DNA of 64,000 nucleotides from Carposina sasakii (taxonomy: Eukaryota; Arthropoda; Insecta; Lepidoptera; Carposinidae): positions 7,296,716 to 7,360,715 of the forward strand of contig CP053163.1 in assembly GCA_014607495.2 (NCBI GenBank), read 5' to 3'. A program made the translations under genes and the position numbers. Below the pieces are notes generated by a model. It was not told where the DNA came from, did not search any database, and worked only from the letters and a program-made list of their open reading frames with translations. Shown piece by piece: positions 46,937 through 57,100 of this stretch. Within the stretch, counting starts at the first letter, position 1, and each line of letters starts with the position of its first letter.

Positions 46937-47851
46937 CTACCACTCGTAATGGAAACTGGGAAAGCTATAGCTATTAGAGTGTAACCAATTTAGAAAAAAC
47001 TGCAGCTGAGAATCTATTGAAGCACTGACCTCTTTCTTGGTTTGCTCGTTGATCTTGACGTGGGTTTGTACCGGCTTGTCTCGTAGTGGCAGGTACCCCT
47101 CGCGACTGTCGGCAGGCTCGGTGCTCTCGGGCTCCGTGGTGGACTCCACCGGCACTGTGCTGCCAGTCGATTCTGGAGTACGCGCGTCGGACGTGCTCAA
47201 CGTTAGAGCGGTCTCTTTCGGACCTTCAGCAGTCGTTCCTGCTGTATCCAATCCTGAAACTGTCTCCGTAATCTCGCTATCTCCGTTCACGGTCGTCTCT
47301 GTGTCTTGTATCGTCGGTGTCTCGGTAGTCCGCACTATCGGTCGTATCGTGTAATGTTTCGTCGGACGATACGTCGTAGGCGCGGACGCAGCCTTTGTTG
47401 ATGTTGGGGGTGCAGTTTCAATTTTAGTAGTTTGCGTTGTTTTGGTTACTGTCGTGTCTGCGATAGTTGTTTTGTGGCTATTTTTTTTCTTATGTGGTAG
47501 GGTCACAGTAGAGTATGTGACAGGAAGGGTTGCGGGAAGTTTGTTTTTAGACGAGGACTTTCTGTTAATGGTGGATCGTTCCTCTATTGTTGTAGGGGCG
47601 GCGGTGTTATCGAAGTGGGTCACTTGGACTGTTGTTTTCGGGGGTTGTCGGTCAGCAGGTGGGTCAAGACTGGATTGTTTGGGTGTCCGGGAAGGTGGGA
47701 AAAAATAGTCCATAATTGAGGGGGATCGATTTCGGTTGGCCGGTAACCATGCCCACGGGTTGAAGTCTATGGCCCGGGGCCGCGGTGGGTCGGCCGCTGC
47801 GACGGCGAGCAGGGCGGCGAGCGCGAACAGGGCGAGATACGAGCGGGTCAT
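46937..47851 (-). CDS. Secreted Thr/Ser-rich mucin-like protein
   Basis: 304 codons from an ATG at 47851 to TAG at 46937. Residues 1-20 (MTRSYLALFALAALLAVAAA) form a clear signal peptide, with likely cleavage before DPPRP. After a short Pro/Trp segment (FNPWAWLP), residues about 75-270 are rich in Thr, Ser, Pro and Glu (for example TKTTQTTKIETAPPTSTK), the composition of heavily O-glycosylated insect mucins and peritrophic or cuticular surface proteins. The C-terminus is a short aromatic segment with no membrane anchor, so secretion is inferred. Codons around the start are GC-rich, unlike the flanks. I do not recognise an orthologue. No Cys-rich chitin-binding domain is present. It could be one exon of a larger gene, though start and stop fit a single-exon protein. 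Confidence 0.65.
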   Translation of the reverse strand: MTRSYLALFALAALLAVAAADPPRPRAIDFNPWAWLPANRNRSPSIMDYFFPPSRTPKQSSLDPPADRQPPKTTVQVTHFDNTAAPTTIEERSTINRKSSSKNKLPATLPVTYSTVTLPHKKKNSHKTTIADTTVTKTTQTTKIETAPPTSTKAASAPTTYRPTKHYTIRPIVRTTETPTIQDTETTVNGDSEITETVSGLDTAGTTAEGPKETALTLSTSDARTPESTGSTVPVESTTEPESTEPADSREGYLPLRDKPVQTHVKINEQTKKEVSASIDSQLQFFLNWLHSNSYSFPSFHYEW

Positions 47852-48080
47852 GGCGCGGCACTATCGCGTGCAGCCGCGGCAACGATGCGATCGGGACTGC
47901 GCGACGCAAGCGCACGCCGCTTCGACAAAAACCACCACTGCTTGCTGTACACAGTTCATCTCCCCTACGGGTTGTGTGCATGAAGTGCACGCTCGAAAGC
48001 TGGGCGGATAATGCATATTTTTGTTTTCGGATGGAATAGCTTATTGAACTATTGTGAATCTGAAGTAAGCTATATATATG
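47852..48080 (-). promoter_or_regulatory. Putative promoter and leader of the mucin-like gene
   Basis: TATATATA lies at 48071-48078 on the minus strand, about 220 bp upstream of the ATG, and the leader is GC-rich. At least two out-of-frame ATGs (near 47979 and 47961) precede the coding start, which would matter if transcription begins that far upstream. Start site not determined. Confidence 0.3.
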
Positions 48081-49811
48081 TATTATTTGTTTTTTTATTT
48101 TATTTTCAGATTAGGTCCGATGGTGTAGACTACCAAAAATAATCGTGTGACGTTATTTCCATTTTCGTTGTAAAGTTAGAATAGTGAAAGCAATAGGGAT
48201 GATTACTATGGTTGAATTTTGATGACATTTTTTGCTTATCAGAATAAATCATCAAAATCATACTTATCGATAAAATTATAATTTGATTAAGTGTCCAAAT
48301 GAAGTAGTAATAAGCCTTCAAAGTTAAGTGGGCAAGTCCATTTTTCAAATGTAAAATTAATTGAAAATTACAACATCACATATCCACCTGCATCATTTAC
48401 AGCAACTTTTTCTTTATGACCATATTTATAAATGCAATATTTAAAATAGGTAGCTGCAGAACAAAAGTTCTTTTGTGCGCATACAAGTTACGAAAGAGTG
48501 ACGTCATAATTGTGGTAGCCGTTTGTATGGAGCGTATTTTGGCAAGTCTAATATTGTGATTTTGAAATCGTTATATCCCGGAAAGTTTTCACACTAGCGA
48601 AGTTTTTCTTTTGCAAATGAAAATATTTTGACTGCTTCAATCACCGTTATTAGACCGAAAATTCGATGCAATTCTCTGTATTGGTATTTACGGTCATTTC
48701 ATATTTGCCCCGTGGTCATATTTTTACCGCTACGCAATCGGGGTATCTGAAATTCGCTTCGTGTCTGCACCGATGGTCGTCTGCTGTTAAGGAATTAGCG
48801 ATGAATGGGAATAAGATGGTCCACCGCAAGCCGTGTAATGTTCGCAGGTCGATTTATGCGCTCCATTTAGTGCCACCTTAAAAAGCAATATTTACTATTC
48901 AAATCTCACGATAACTGAAACGCAAATAAATACGTTTAGCTTTGAAGGTGTATAGAAGTTGTAAATAGCTTTTTTGTAAGCTATTGCGTTATATTACTAG
49001 ACGATTAGTAAAACGGTTTAAATGTTTTTTGTTGAGTATTTACGTCCGAATATATTTTGTTAATTGCATCGATGATTGACAAGTCTTTCTTATAATGGTG
49101 TAAGTAAACTCTTTCCAAAAGTCTGATAGGGAATGTGCGCTTGCTCTTCTCCTAAACACTTCTCTGGGGAGTCATATCAAGATCTGGAAAGTAGAAAATG
49201 ATCACAAAATACTATAATGATGGAAGAAATATGTTATGTCTGTGATAATCCATTTTTAAGGAATTTTAGGTCCGCCGTATGATTGGATCAATACTGACCA
49301 GTTTTTGCATTTTATTTGTTAATGTTTGAAATCGAACAACTAAAAAATCCCTTTGTATATCCATGCTGTCTCTAGTTTAAACTTATATACTTGGTATTTC
49401 TGTTCTGTATCTCTCGATGTCAGAACACTTATTGCAACGTGTTAAAGATCTCCAGTTATCCGCGCAAGAACTGAGTCTACACATTGACAAATAGCTACAC
49501 GTCACATCCTTACCAACATGCACTTAATATGTATAATTATATAGAAAAACTGAAGCCTACTTTCCAATGGCAACGGAAAATGCACCAATGCTTTACTCGC
49601 CGCCGCCGGTCGGTATTGTCTTCCGAGATTAACTGCTGGGAAAGGTTTTTGCCTATTCCATTTCAGACAGATATAGGTTCAATTAGAAATATATACATTA
49701 TAGTCTATGACCTTGCGAGGCGCCTCGGTATCGTTTTGGATCTCTACCTTATATATAATATTTTTTGGCTGGTGACATAAAAACTTGCTTTTATTTACAA
49801 ATTAGTTTATC
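48081..49811. other. Non-coding DNA, no gene seen
   Basis: Small open frames at 48666-48881 and 49484-49780 show no recognisable family. Confidence 0.45.
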
Positions 49812-49960
49812 CAATTGTTGGCTTATGCCCAACTTTACACGTTCTCAACTCGACACGCAGATAAACACTAATAAAAACTCCGAGTCTGAAATGTGGTTAG
49901 ATAACTAACTTTACCTATGTCGAGTTAAGAAAGTCGAGTTAAGCATAAGCCAAATTGTTA
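49812..49960. repeat. Foldback (MITE-like) element
   Basis: CAATTGTTGGCTTATGCCCAAC...CTCAACTCGACA at the left is mirrored by TGTCGAGTTAAG...GCATAAGCCAAATTG at the right. About 45 bp of imperfect inverted arms flank a 50-bp centre. No coding capacity. Confidence 0.5.
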
Positions 49961-50593
49961 GCAAGTAGTGTGTATAATTTAGAATTTGGCAAGGGTCCTC
50001 ATCTAGAATGGTGACGACGTTCCTCCTAAACGATCATTCCAGTGACTAACATTCATATTCTTAGTAGTATTCGGGTGAGTTGGTTTGGGTATGGAGCCTT
50101 GTTTTATTTGCCAGGAGAGTGAATTTTAAATTGTTGAATGTATTTGAAGTGGAAGAGTATCTTGTACCATTGCCTCACACTGACTAAATACTGAATCAAC
50201 CTTCCTGCGACGGTAACCTAAAGTGCAGCTATCTATCATCTTTGAAGAAATGAGCTGATGCAACGGTTTTCCGATTGCGATCCTAGCATACTTCGTTCGC
50301 GTCTTCCGCGAGCATTAATAGTTTCATACACGCCCGTCGGCTTTAATGGCAGGTTATTAGCCTATAAATTATTACACAGGCAGGAAAAACTATGAAATTA
50401 TGAAGTGTCGTTGTGGTTACCATAGAATTTATAAACAACTTTAGGCACTAATCTTAACCGGCTGTGCTATTGACTTGATCCTTGTTAGATCTAATGATCG
50501 ATTTTCCGTTTCTCGTGCGCTCTTGGGGATGATTCCATTATATTTAATATTTAGCCCGATGAAAGGAGGGCATGTAACTTTTACTTCGTAATG

Positions 50594-50722
50594 TAGTTTT
50601 CAGAAATATATTATGGCAGGTCCCACTTAACATATAGGCTACATTTTATCCCGCGAAAATATTTTATCCGGATAATTTTGACATTTTGTTTTTTCGCGGG
50701 CGGAGTCGCGGGCGTCCACTAG
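50594..50722 (+). mobile_element. Helitron 3' half
   Basis: GTAGTTTTCAGAAATATATTATGGCAGGTCCC...ATAGGCTAC followed by CGCGGGCGGAGTCGCGGGCGTCCACTAG|T. It corresponds to the 3' half of the copy at 34.8 kb, and the 5' half is missing. Confidence 0.7.
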
Positions 50723-50723
50723 T

Positions 50724-50820
50724 AGATAGATAAAATTCTTTATTGTACTACCAATTTTTGTACAAGGGCTTAATGCCTTCCATGGCATTCTTTACCAGCT
50801 AACCTGGCCAATACTACCTA
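50724..50820 (-). repeat. Retroposon 3' end
   Basis: The minus strand reads GCCATGGAAGGCATTAAGCC, then CTTGTACAAAAATTGG and ACAATAAAGAATTTTATCT, a lepidopteran retroposon tail with AATAAA. Non-coding. Confidence 0.45.
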
Positions 50821-51362
50821 TACAGGGTGTTTATGACTGCCAGGCAAATATTAATACCATGACTTCAGACCATGATTCTGAGTCGGAAAACACTGAAAAT
50901 TTTCGCAAAAAAAATCCAAAATTTCCCGACTTTTTTCATATTTTCAGGAAAAAAAATAGTGTAGTTCGTTTAATTAGGCCTTAGATAATGATTTAAAATA
51001 AAATTTTTACCAAAGACGATTTAAAAAAAAGTTGCCCTCAAAAAAGTTCAAATAACTGATCAACGCTAATGATCAACTATGACATATACCATACTAGCTG
51101 ACCCGGCAAACTTCGTACCGCCTAACAGTTAATGAATGTCGTGTTACCTTTTATGAACGTAATACAATGATACAAAATAATATTAATATAGATAGAAACA
51201 TAAAAGTATTTTATTATGATGTATGATGATGAATACATACAGAATGAGAATAAAAATTAAAAAAAAAAAAATTAAGTACTTCAAATACATGTCAGAATAA
51301 AAATTTTGAAAACTATGTTGTGCAGATTGGGATACACTCGGATTAATTCATTAATGTGATTT

Positions 51363-53287
51363 TCATTCAAGCACCTTGTGGTAAACGACATTCTTTGTTT
51401 TTTGGTCAGGCGCAAGAACAAATAAAGCGGATGGTTTGCTGACACGTGAGCATGCCGCGTACAATTGACCATGAGAAAAACATGCATTTTCTAGATTGAG
51501 GCCACAAATAGTCAAGGATTGGCCCTGTGATTTGTTGATCGTCATGGCGAAGCCAAGACGAATCGGGAATTGAATTTGTTTAAACTCAAAGAGAATATCC
51601 GTTGGGATCATCGGAATCCTTGGAATAAGAACTTCCTCATCTTTAAATTTTCCTTTAAGTATCGACGCGTGAATCACATTGCTCATCAGTTTTTTTATCA
51701 CCAAATGCGTTCCATTGCACAGTTTTGGTTGGTTTAAATTTCTAAGCATGATAACTACCGAGCCAACCTTCAGTTGTAAATTGTGCGGTGGTAAACCAGG
51801 CACATCCAAGGAGTTTAAAAATTCAGTTGGATAATTAGTGGCTTCTTCTTCGTTTGTTACACAGTCGATAGATTTGAATGAATACAGAGTACCTACGATT
51901 TGATTTTGAATTATAAAACTGAGGTCATCTACATCTTTATTTTTAACGGCCAAAATTGCTCGCTCACTTAACCATTTAGTATTTTTGTGGTTTGTTTGTG
52001 TTTGTCGGAAATCGCCAGATATTTTATACATCATCATTTTGATATTAAAGTGATATCCATCGTCTCCTTGCCAAAACATCAGCGGGTATTGTAACGCGTC
52101 ATATGAACGGTGTGTTTCATATATTCTTTGTAGTTGCCCAGTATTGCGTCGTGTAAGTACAGTATCACGTGTTTCCAAGTTTTCACCAACAATCAGGATT
52201 GCCACTTCATCGATTGTTGGAGCATTAAATGTGCGTTCATGTGTTGCAGCTGGTCTTTTATCTGCTCTGATCACAACTTTATAGTCATCACTTGGCATGC
52301 GCTCTAAAGCAGTCTTGAACAACCTGACCAATGCATGATGTTCATGAAGCATTTGCTGCAGATCTTGGAGAATTGCTCTTTTCGTAGCTGTGTTGATACC
52401 TTGACGCCGGTCAAGTTGTTCTTCCATATTGCCCATGAAATATATTTGCAAGAATTTATGCTGTGCATCTTCAATAGGTTGCAATGATCCTATGCGATGG
52501 CAAATCTGGCCTTGAATCTGTAAAGTCGAAGTCATAGTTATAGTCAGATTTACAAACACTTTTTTTTTCAAATAATAACATGCCATTTTTATTTCAGAGA
52601 CAAATACAGAAATCTAACAAACTACATTCCAGATTTTTTTTTACAATCATAGAAAATAAAGGTTTTAACGTAAATTACCTTAAATGTCGGATTATATTGG
52701 TGTTCTTCGATAATTTCCGCCCCAAATGAAGTCATTTGGAAACAGACATTGTATTTTTGAGTGTTCGCTAGAAAATGTCGTGATTCTTGTGTTTCGCCAT
52801 AAAGCAGGGAGCACAATGGCTCTGGTGGCGGGACCAATAATGGCAATTTCACTTTACCACTAAGGCAGCACAAACCAGGCGTTTCACCAGCAAACTTCAA
52901 TGCGCCACAATGCTGGTAAACAACGTCCATTGGACCAATGCAAACTAAACGATGCAAGCTGTAGTCGATGGTGCAATCATATAGAAACGCTGCTCGATTC
53001 AAATCAATACTTGAACCATTTCTTCTTGCACTTCGAAGATTATTCCTCTGTTCATCTGTACGATAAGCTCGACAATTTCTCGTTTCCAACCTAGCCGTTT
53101 CCCGGGCTGCCTCTCTTTGCTCTTGTGTTTGAGAAGCACGAATTAAGGCCCTTCTTTGCTCCATACTAACGCGGCGCTCTTCTCGTGCAATTTCTCGTTC
53201 TTCATCAGATAATTGACTCGCGATATTCCGTTGCCTAATTGCATTACGGCTCCGCTGGGAAAGATTAGATCTTCTAGGACGCGGCAT
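51363..53287 (-). CDS. Helitron Rep-helicase, internally deleted, two exons
   Basis: Exon 1 runs from the ATG at 53287 (MPRPRRSNLSQRSRN) to 52679, and exon 2 from 52517 to the stop at 51363. Together they give 587 residues in one frame. Exon 1 holds a charged Arg/Glu coiled region and the conserved Helitron N-terminal block (ALKFAGETPGLCCLSGKVKL, FQMTSFGAE). Exon 2 continues it (GQICHRIGSL, FLQIYFMGN, LERMPSDDYKVVIRADK, YDALQYPLMFWQGDDGYHF). It then jumps to GDFRQ, a remnant of helicase motif III, and the helicase C-terminus ([44 protein letters not shown]). The HUH and Tyr nuclease motifs and the Walker A and B motifs are missing, about 800 residues by family length. It therefore cannot be catalytically active, though its frame is intact. 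Confidence 0.8.
52518..52678 (-). other. Predicted intron in the Helitron gene
   Basis: AAG|GTAATT ... TTTACAG|ATT, 161 bp, phase 0. The conserved Helitron protein block runs NPTFK then IQGQICHRIGS across the junction with no residues missing, while the intron itself contains stops. Predicted from sequence alone. Confidence 0.75.
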
Positions 53288-53692
53288 TGTTATTAATGCA
53301 CTCGCACAAAACCACACAAAAATAATAACAATGCCTGAAGTTTCGAGACATAGACAATAGCTTATCAAGAAAAATCATAGATAACCTATAAAAAGACATT
53401 TACACTTTTGTTAACATGAAGAATAAATCTTAGGTATTATTTTCGGAAATAAGCAATTAAATAATTAATAAATAATTTACACAAATTAATGTTTAAAACA
53501 AACAAATATAACAGTACCTGAACTTTCGAGACATTTTACAAAAAATAAATTTCTGAACGCACACATGAATAGTTGTTACAGCATTTGACAGGATTTGAAA
53601 ATAAATGTTTGACATGTAATAAACAAATCAGCATTTATTGAAATTATTAAGTATTCACTACACATATCGAGTTTTCATTGTTTTTAATATGT

Positions 53693-53916
53693 ATTCTGCT
53701 ATTCGGGGTGGAGACAAATCCAACGAATCAATAACCATGAAAATTGGTTCAGCAGATCTAGAGTTATAAGTGTTGTAACAAACCCGTCTTTGTTTTATAT
53801 ATTTATTCTGCTATTCGGGGTGGAGACAAATCCAACGAATCAATAACCATGAAAATTGGTTCAGCAGATCTAGAGTTATAAGTGTTGTAACAAACCCGTC
53901 TTTGTTTTATATATTA
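53693..53916. repeat. 112-bp tandem duplication of the Helitron 5' end
   Basis: ATTCTGCTATTCGGGGTGG starts at 53693 and again at 53805. The two units are identical as far as I can see, up to the TTTGTTTTATATATT end. Confidence 0.92.
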
Positions 53917-54147
53917 AGATAACAGGCGTTTGCCGCATTTGACAGGCATTTTAAGGTTTAGAAAGGCGTGCGGCCGGCATTGGTCTGAGACAGGCATTTT
54001 CAAATTACGCGATATCCTTCTTTATTATTATCTGTTGTCTTTTACTTATTACCTACAGCGTTTTGCTTTACACAAGCATTTTTCTAAAAAATCAGGCATT
54101 TTAGTTCAGCATTTCAGTATTTGCCTGGCTGTCACCCACACCCTGTA

Positions 54148-57100
54148 TAGGTCAATATTCTTCCCAAAAAGCAATTTTGTTAAAATAACGGTCAGTAACC
54201 AAAGTAAATGTTGTTTAGCATGCACCTTCGCCATGTACGGTACTGTCGGATTGGGAGCTGCGCGTGCGTACCCGAGCTAAATCGCACGATCTGCCCGAAT
54301 AGGTTTGACATTTTGTAGATTCTCATCGCTGTACGCATTGGACAAGGTGTTTGGCCAGTGTTTGGTTCTCAGAGGTCGCCGTACCGCCGTCCACGCACTT
54401 TTTTTAGTTCAGCAATCTAAGACCTTTTCAAATGTGCGAAATTCCGACCGCACTGCACGATGGGTACGCTAACTCGCGTCTTAGAAATTTTATTCATTTG
54501 CAAACGTTCGCGGTAGGTCTAATTTTATAGTTGAACACAATTAAGCTTAATAATGCCGCGGTAGTCGAATTGATTTTAGAATAATTTGCAGAATGCTAGT
54601 GCATAGGATTTAATTTACTTTAAAAAAGCTGTGCGGTTTCGGTGCAGCTTATTTCGAAAATACGAGTATAACTTAAACCAACACTTTATATGCATCGACA
54701 TGAATAACAGATATTTTAAATACCGAAGAATCTCTATCCAAATTCAAAGAATGGATTTAACAACTTATATTAAAGAGGATGAATATTATTTCTGTTTTTA
54801 TTTTTAATTTGTTCTTATTTCGAACGCCCCCACCTCATCGCTAATGGCATTGTCGCAGCCTGGTTGTTGCTTGTGCCTTATGAGTCGCCGGCAGTTGGTC
54901 AGCTAACGGAATCCGTTTTCACCGGCCCACAGTGGCAGGCTGCGGTGGAAACACCATTTAAATACGGAACTGGAGCTGTGACGCGTTTTCGAACGAACGT
55001 TCTTTTTTTACACTTATTGTGTACACACACGCGGGGGCAATTCTTCAAATTTTTTGAGCCGAAACGCAACCACTAACGAACCGTTAACGAAACGCGGTGC
55101 GAAGCAATATATACTTACCACTTGAGTAATGAAGTATATTTTAGCACGCATCAGTCGCGAGTATGACACAATAAAATCAAATACCTACATATCTGTCTCG
55201 TGCTGAAATGTGTCTAATTACGTCAACATAAAGTAATTATTGCCTCGTACCGAGCTTCTACAACAGTTTCGTTTCGGCTTCGTTCCAGCGCGAGACTTTT
55301 CAAGAATGGTGCCCCTGAGCGTCTACAACGGTTCCGTTTCGGCTTCGTTTCAACTCAAGACTTTTCGAGAATTTTCGAGACCCTTTCCTCTTTCTATTCT
55401 TACTTACTCGTTAGTTCTATTGAAAAAGCTTAGTCTATATGTAAACATATTATTGGCTTTTTAATAAATATTGTTATTCATTTTATTTTAAGGTAAGATG
55501 TCAAGAAGTAGCAATTTATTATTAAAAGGTTTTCACTTGATTAGAAAATTATTTGTTTAATCAATCAAAAAGTAGGCCGGTTTCAGCTAAATTTAATGAT
55601 GGCATGCCAATTCTGCTTTAATTAAAACATTTGTTTTATTTACGCGTTCCCGTAAATTTTAATTTGAAATCGAAAAGCTGGGTCGATGCGACCATTAGCC
55701 GTTGTCTCTGACTCAATCAATTGTCCATGGTACCTACTCTATAGATCGATTTGTAAAAGGGCTACGCCAAATTTCTGATGATAACGGGACCGGTTATTGA
55801 AAAAGTTTGTGTAATAATCGTGTAAAGGTTTGGTACTCGATACAATGGAAAAAACGCGGGTTAGTTCAAGGTATTTAAAATAAAATTATCTCTATACCCG
55901 GTAATAATTTCCCGAGGCAAATTAAATTATGTCTGTATTTAAAAAGTTAGTATTCGTTTTGTAGGAGTTTAAATTGCTTCTAGCATTTCGCCTGCTTGAT
56001 CACTTAGGTTAGGTCATAACTGTTAAACGCTAACCTCAAAAAAAGCTCTTCTTGTTGCGATAAAAAAATAGCCAGTAAACTCTTTTACCACTGAATTGCT
56101 CTTAAAGTATTTACATGTTTTTTAAACTTTTTCTTCATCAAGTCATCAATTTGTACTGATTTCCTTAATCAAGCAGTTGGCTCGTGGTTTAAATGTATCA
56201 TTAGCTCCAGCAAAAATGCAGTATATCACAAAGTGGCAGGCCTCTCCCAATCTCCCACACTCTAAATCTCTATCAAAGCCAGCACTAAGCGGTCATAAAC
56301 ATAACTTTAGACAAAGTAACGATAACTCAACGTTAGCTTATCGTAAACACTATTCCCCACAATACATTGACTCCGCCAAACCTTACAGTTCACGTTGAAG
56401 CGTAACTAAATTTTCTGCGTTACAAAACTGCGAATCGCTTTTATTGTCGTCGCGATAAAGACTTTTTTACATAAGAATTCTGACTTCATTTATAGGTTGG
56501 TTTCATAAATATCATGTAATATTTCAAAGAAGGGAGTAATCAGTGCCATAGTGTCTATATATTCCCGATTCAAGTCTGTTTGATTTGCATTAAATTCCTA
56601 CTTTCTAGACTAGTGATAGTCTAATCACATATTGCAGAGTTTTCTTTAGCGGTATTCAGTTCTCGTTAGACCTTTATATTTAGTTATACTTGATAGAAAA
56701 TGTATGACATTACCATCTTCAACATACTGCCTATGCTATTATGGAGTCTTTGGTACATTCACGTGATGCAAATTATGATGTAAGATCATCTTAAGTAGTT
56801 GCTTCGCAATCTCGCAAAAATATGGACGGGCCGCTAAAATTATCCATTTGAAATATGCCTCCAATTACAAATTTTGTTTATAACATTAAGGTGTCGTTCT
56901 CTCTCGTTTTGTTTTTTTTTTACATCTAATATATAGCCATATAAGTGTAACTTGCAGAACCAATCTGCAACACTGTCAGCGTGTTAGATAAGGTAAACTA
57001 TTTATAACCCAGGTTCAGATATAAGCAGATACATATGCGCCTCTACACACTGCCTTAGTTAGCTCGTTAGCATCCGGTATACATAATAGATGTTTATATA

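Larger units (their letters stand above)
51094..53919 (-). mobile_element. Helitron carrying an internally deleted Rep-helicase gene
   Basis: Minus-strand 5' end A|TCTTAATATATAAAACAAAG at 53919 and 3' end GCCGGGTCAGCTAG|T at 51094, the terminal signals of an insect Helitron. There is no target-site duplication and insertion is between A and T. Two 112-bp copies of its 5' end lie in tandem at 53693-53916. It holds one gene with an apparent intron. It is inserted in a TIR transposon whose two ends flank it. Confidence 0.88.
50823..54145. mobile_element. TIR transposon split by a Helitron insertion
   Basis: Left end TA|CAGGGTGTTTATGACTGCCAGGCAAATA and right end TTTGCCTGGCTGTCACCCACACCCTG|TA are inverted repeats of about 30 bp with TA flanks. 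Without the Helitron (51094-53919) the element is about 497 bp and non-coding. The right part repeats AGGCATTTT three times. TA flanks suggest a mariner-type parent. Confidence 0.7.

Noticed and set aside
47037..48039. Several long plus-strand frames opposite the mucin-like gene
   Set aside because: They are antisense shadows created by its GC-rich, low-complexity codons.
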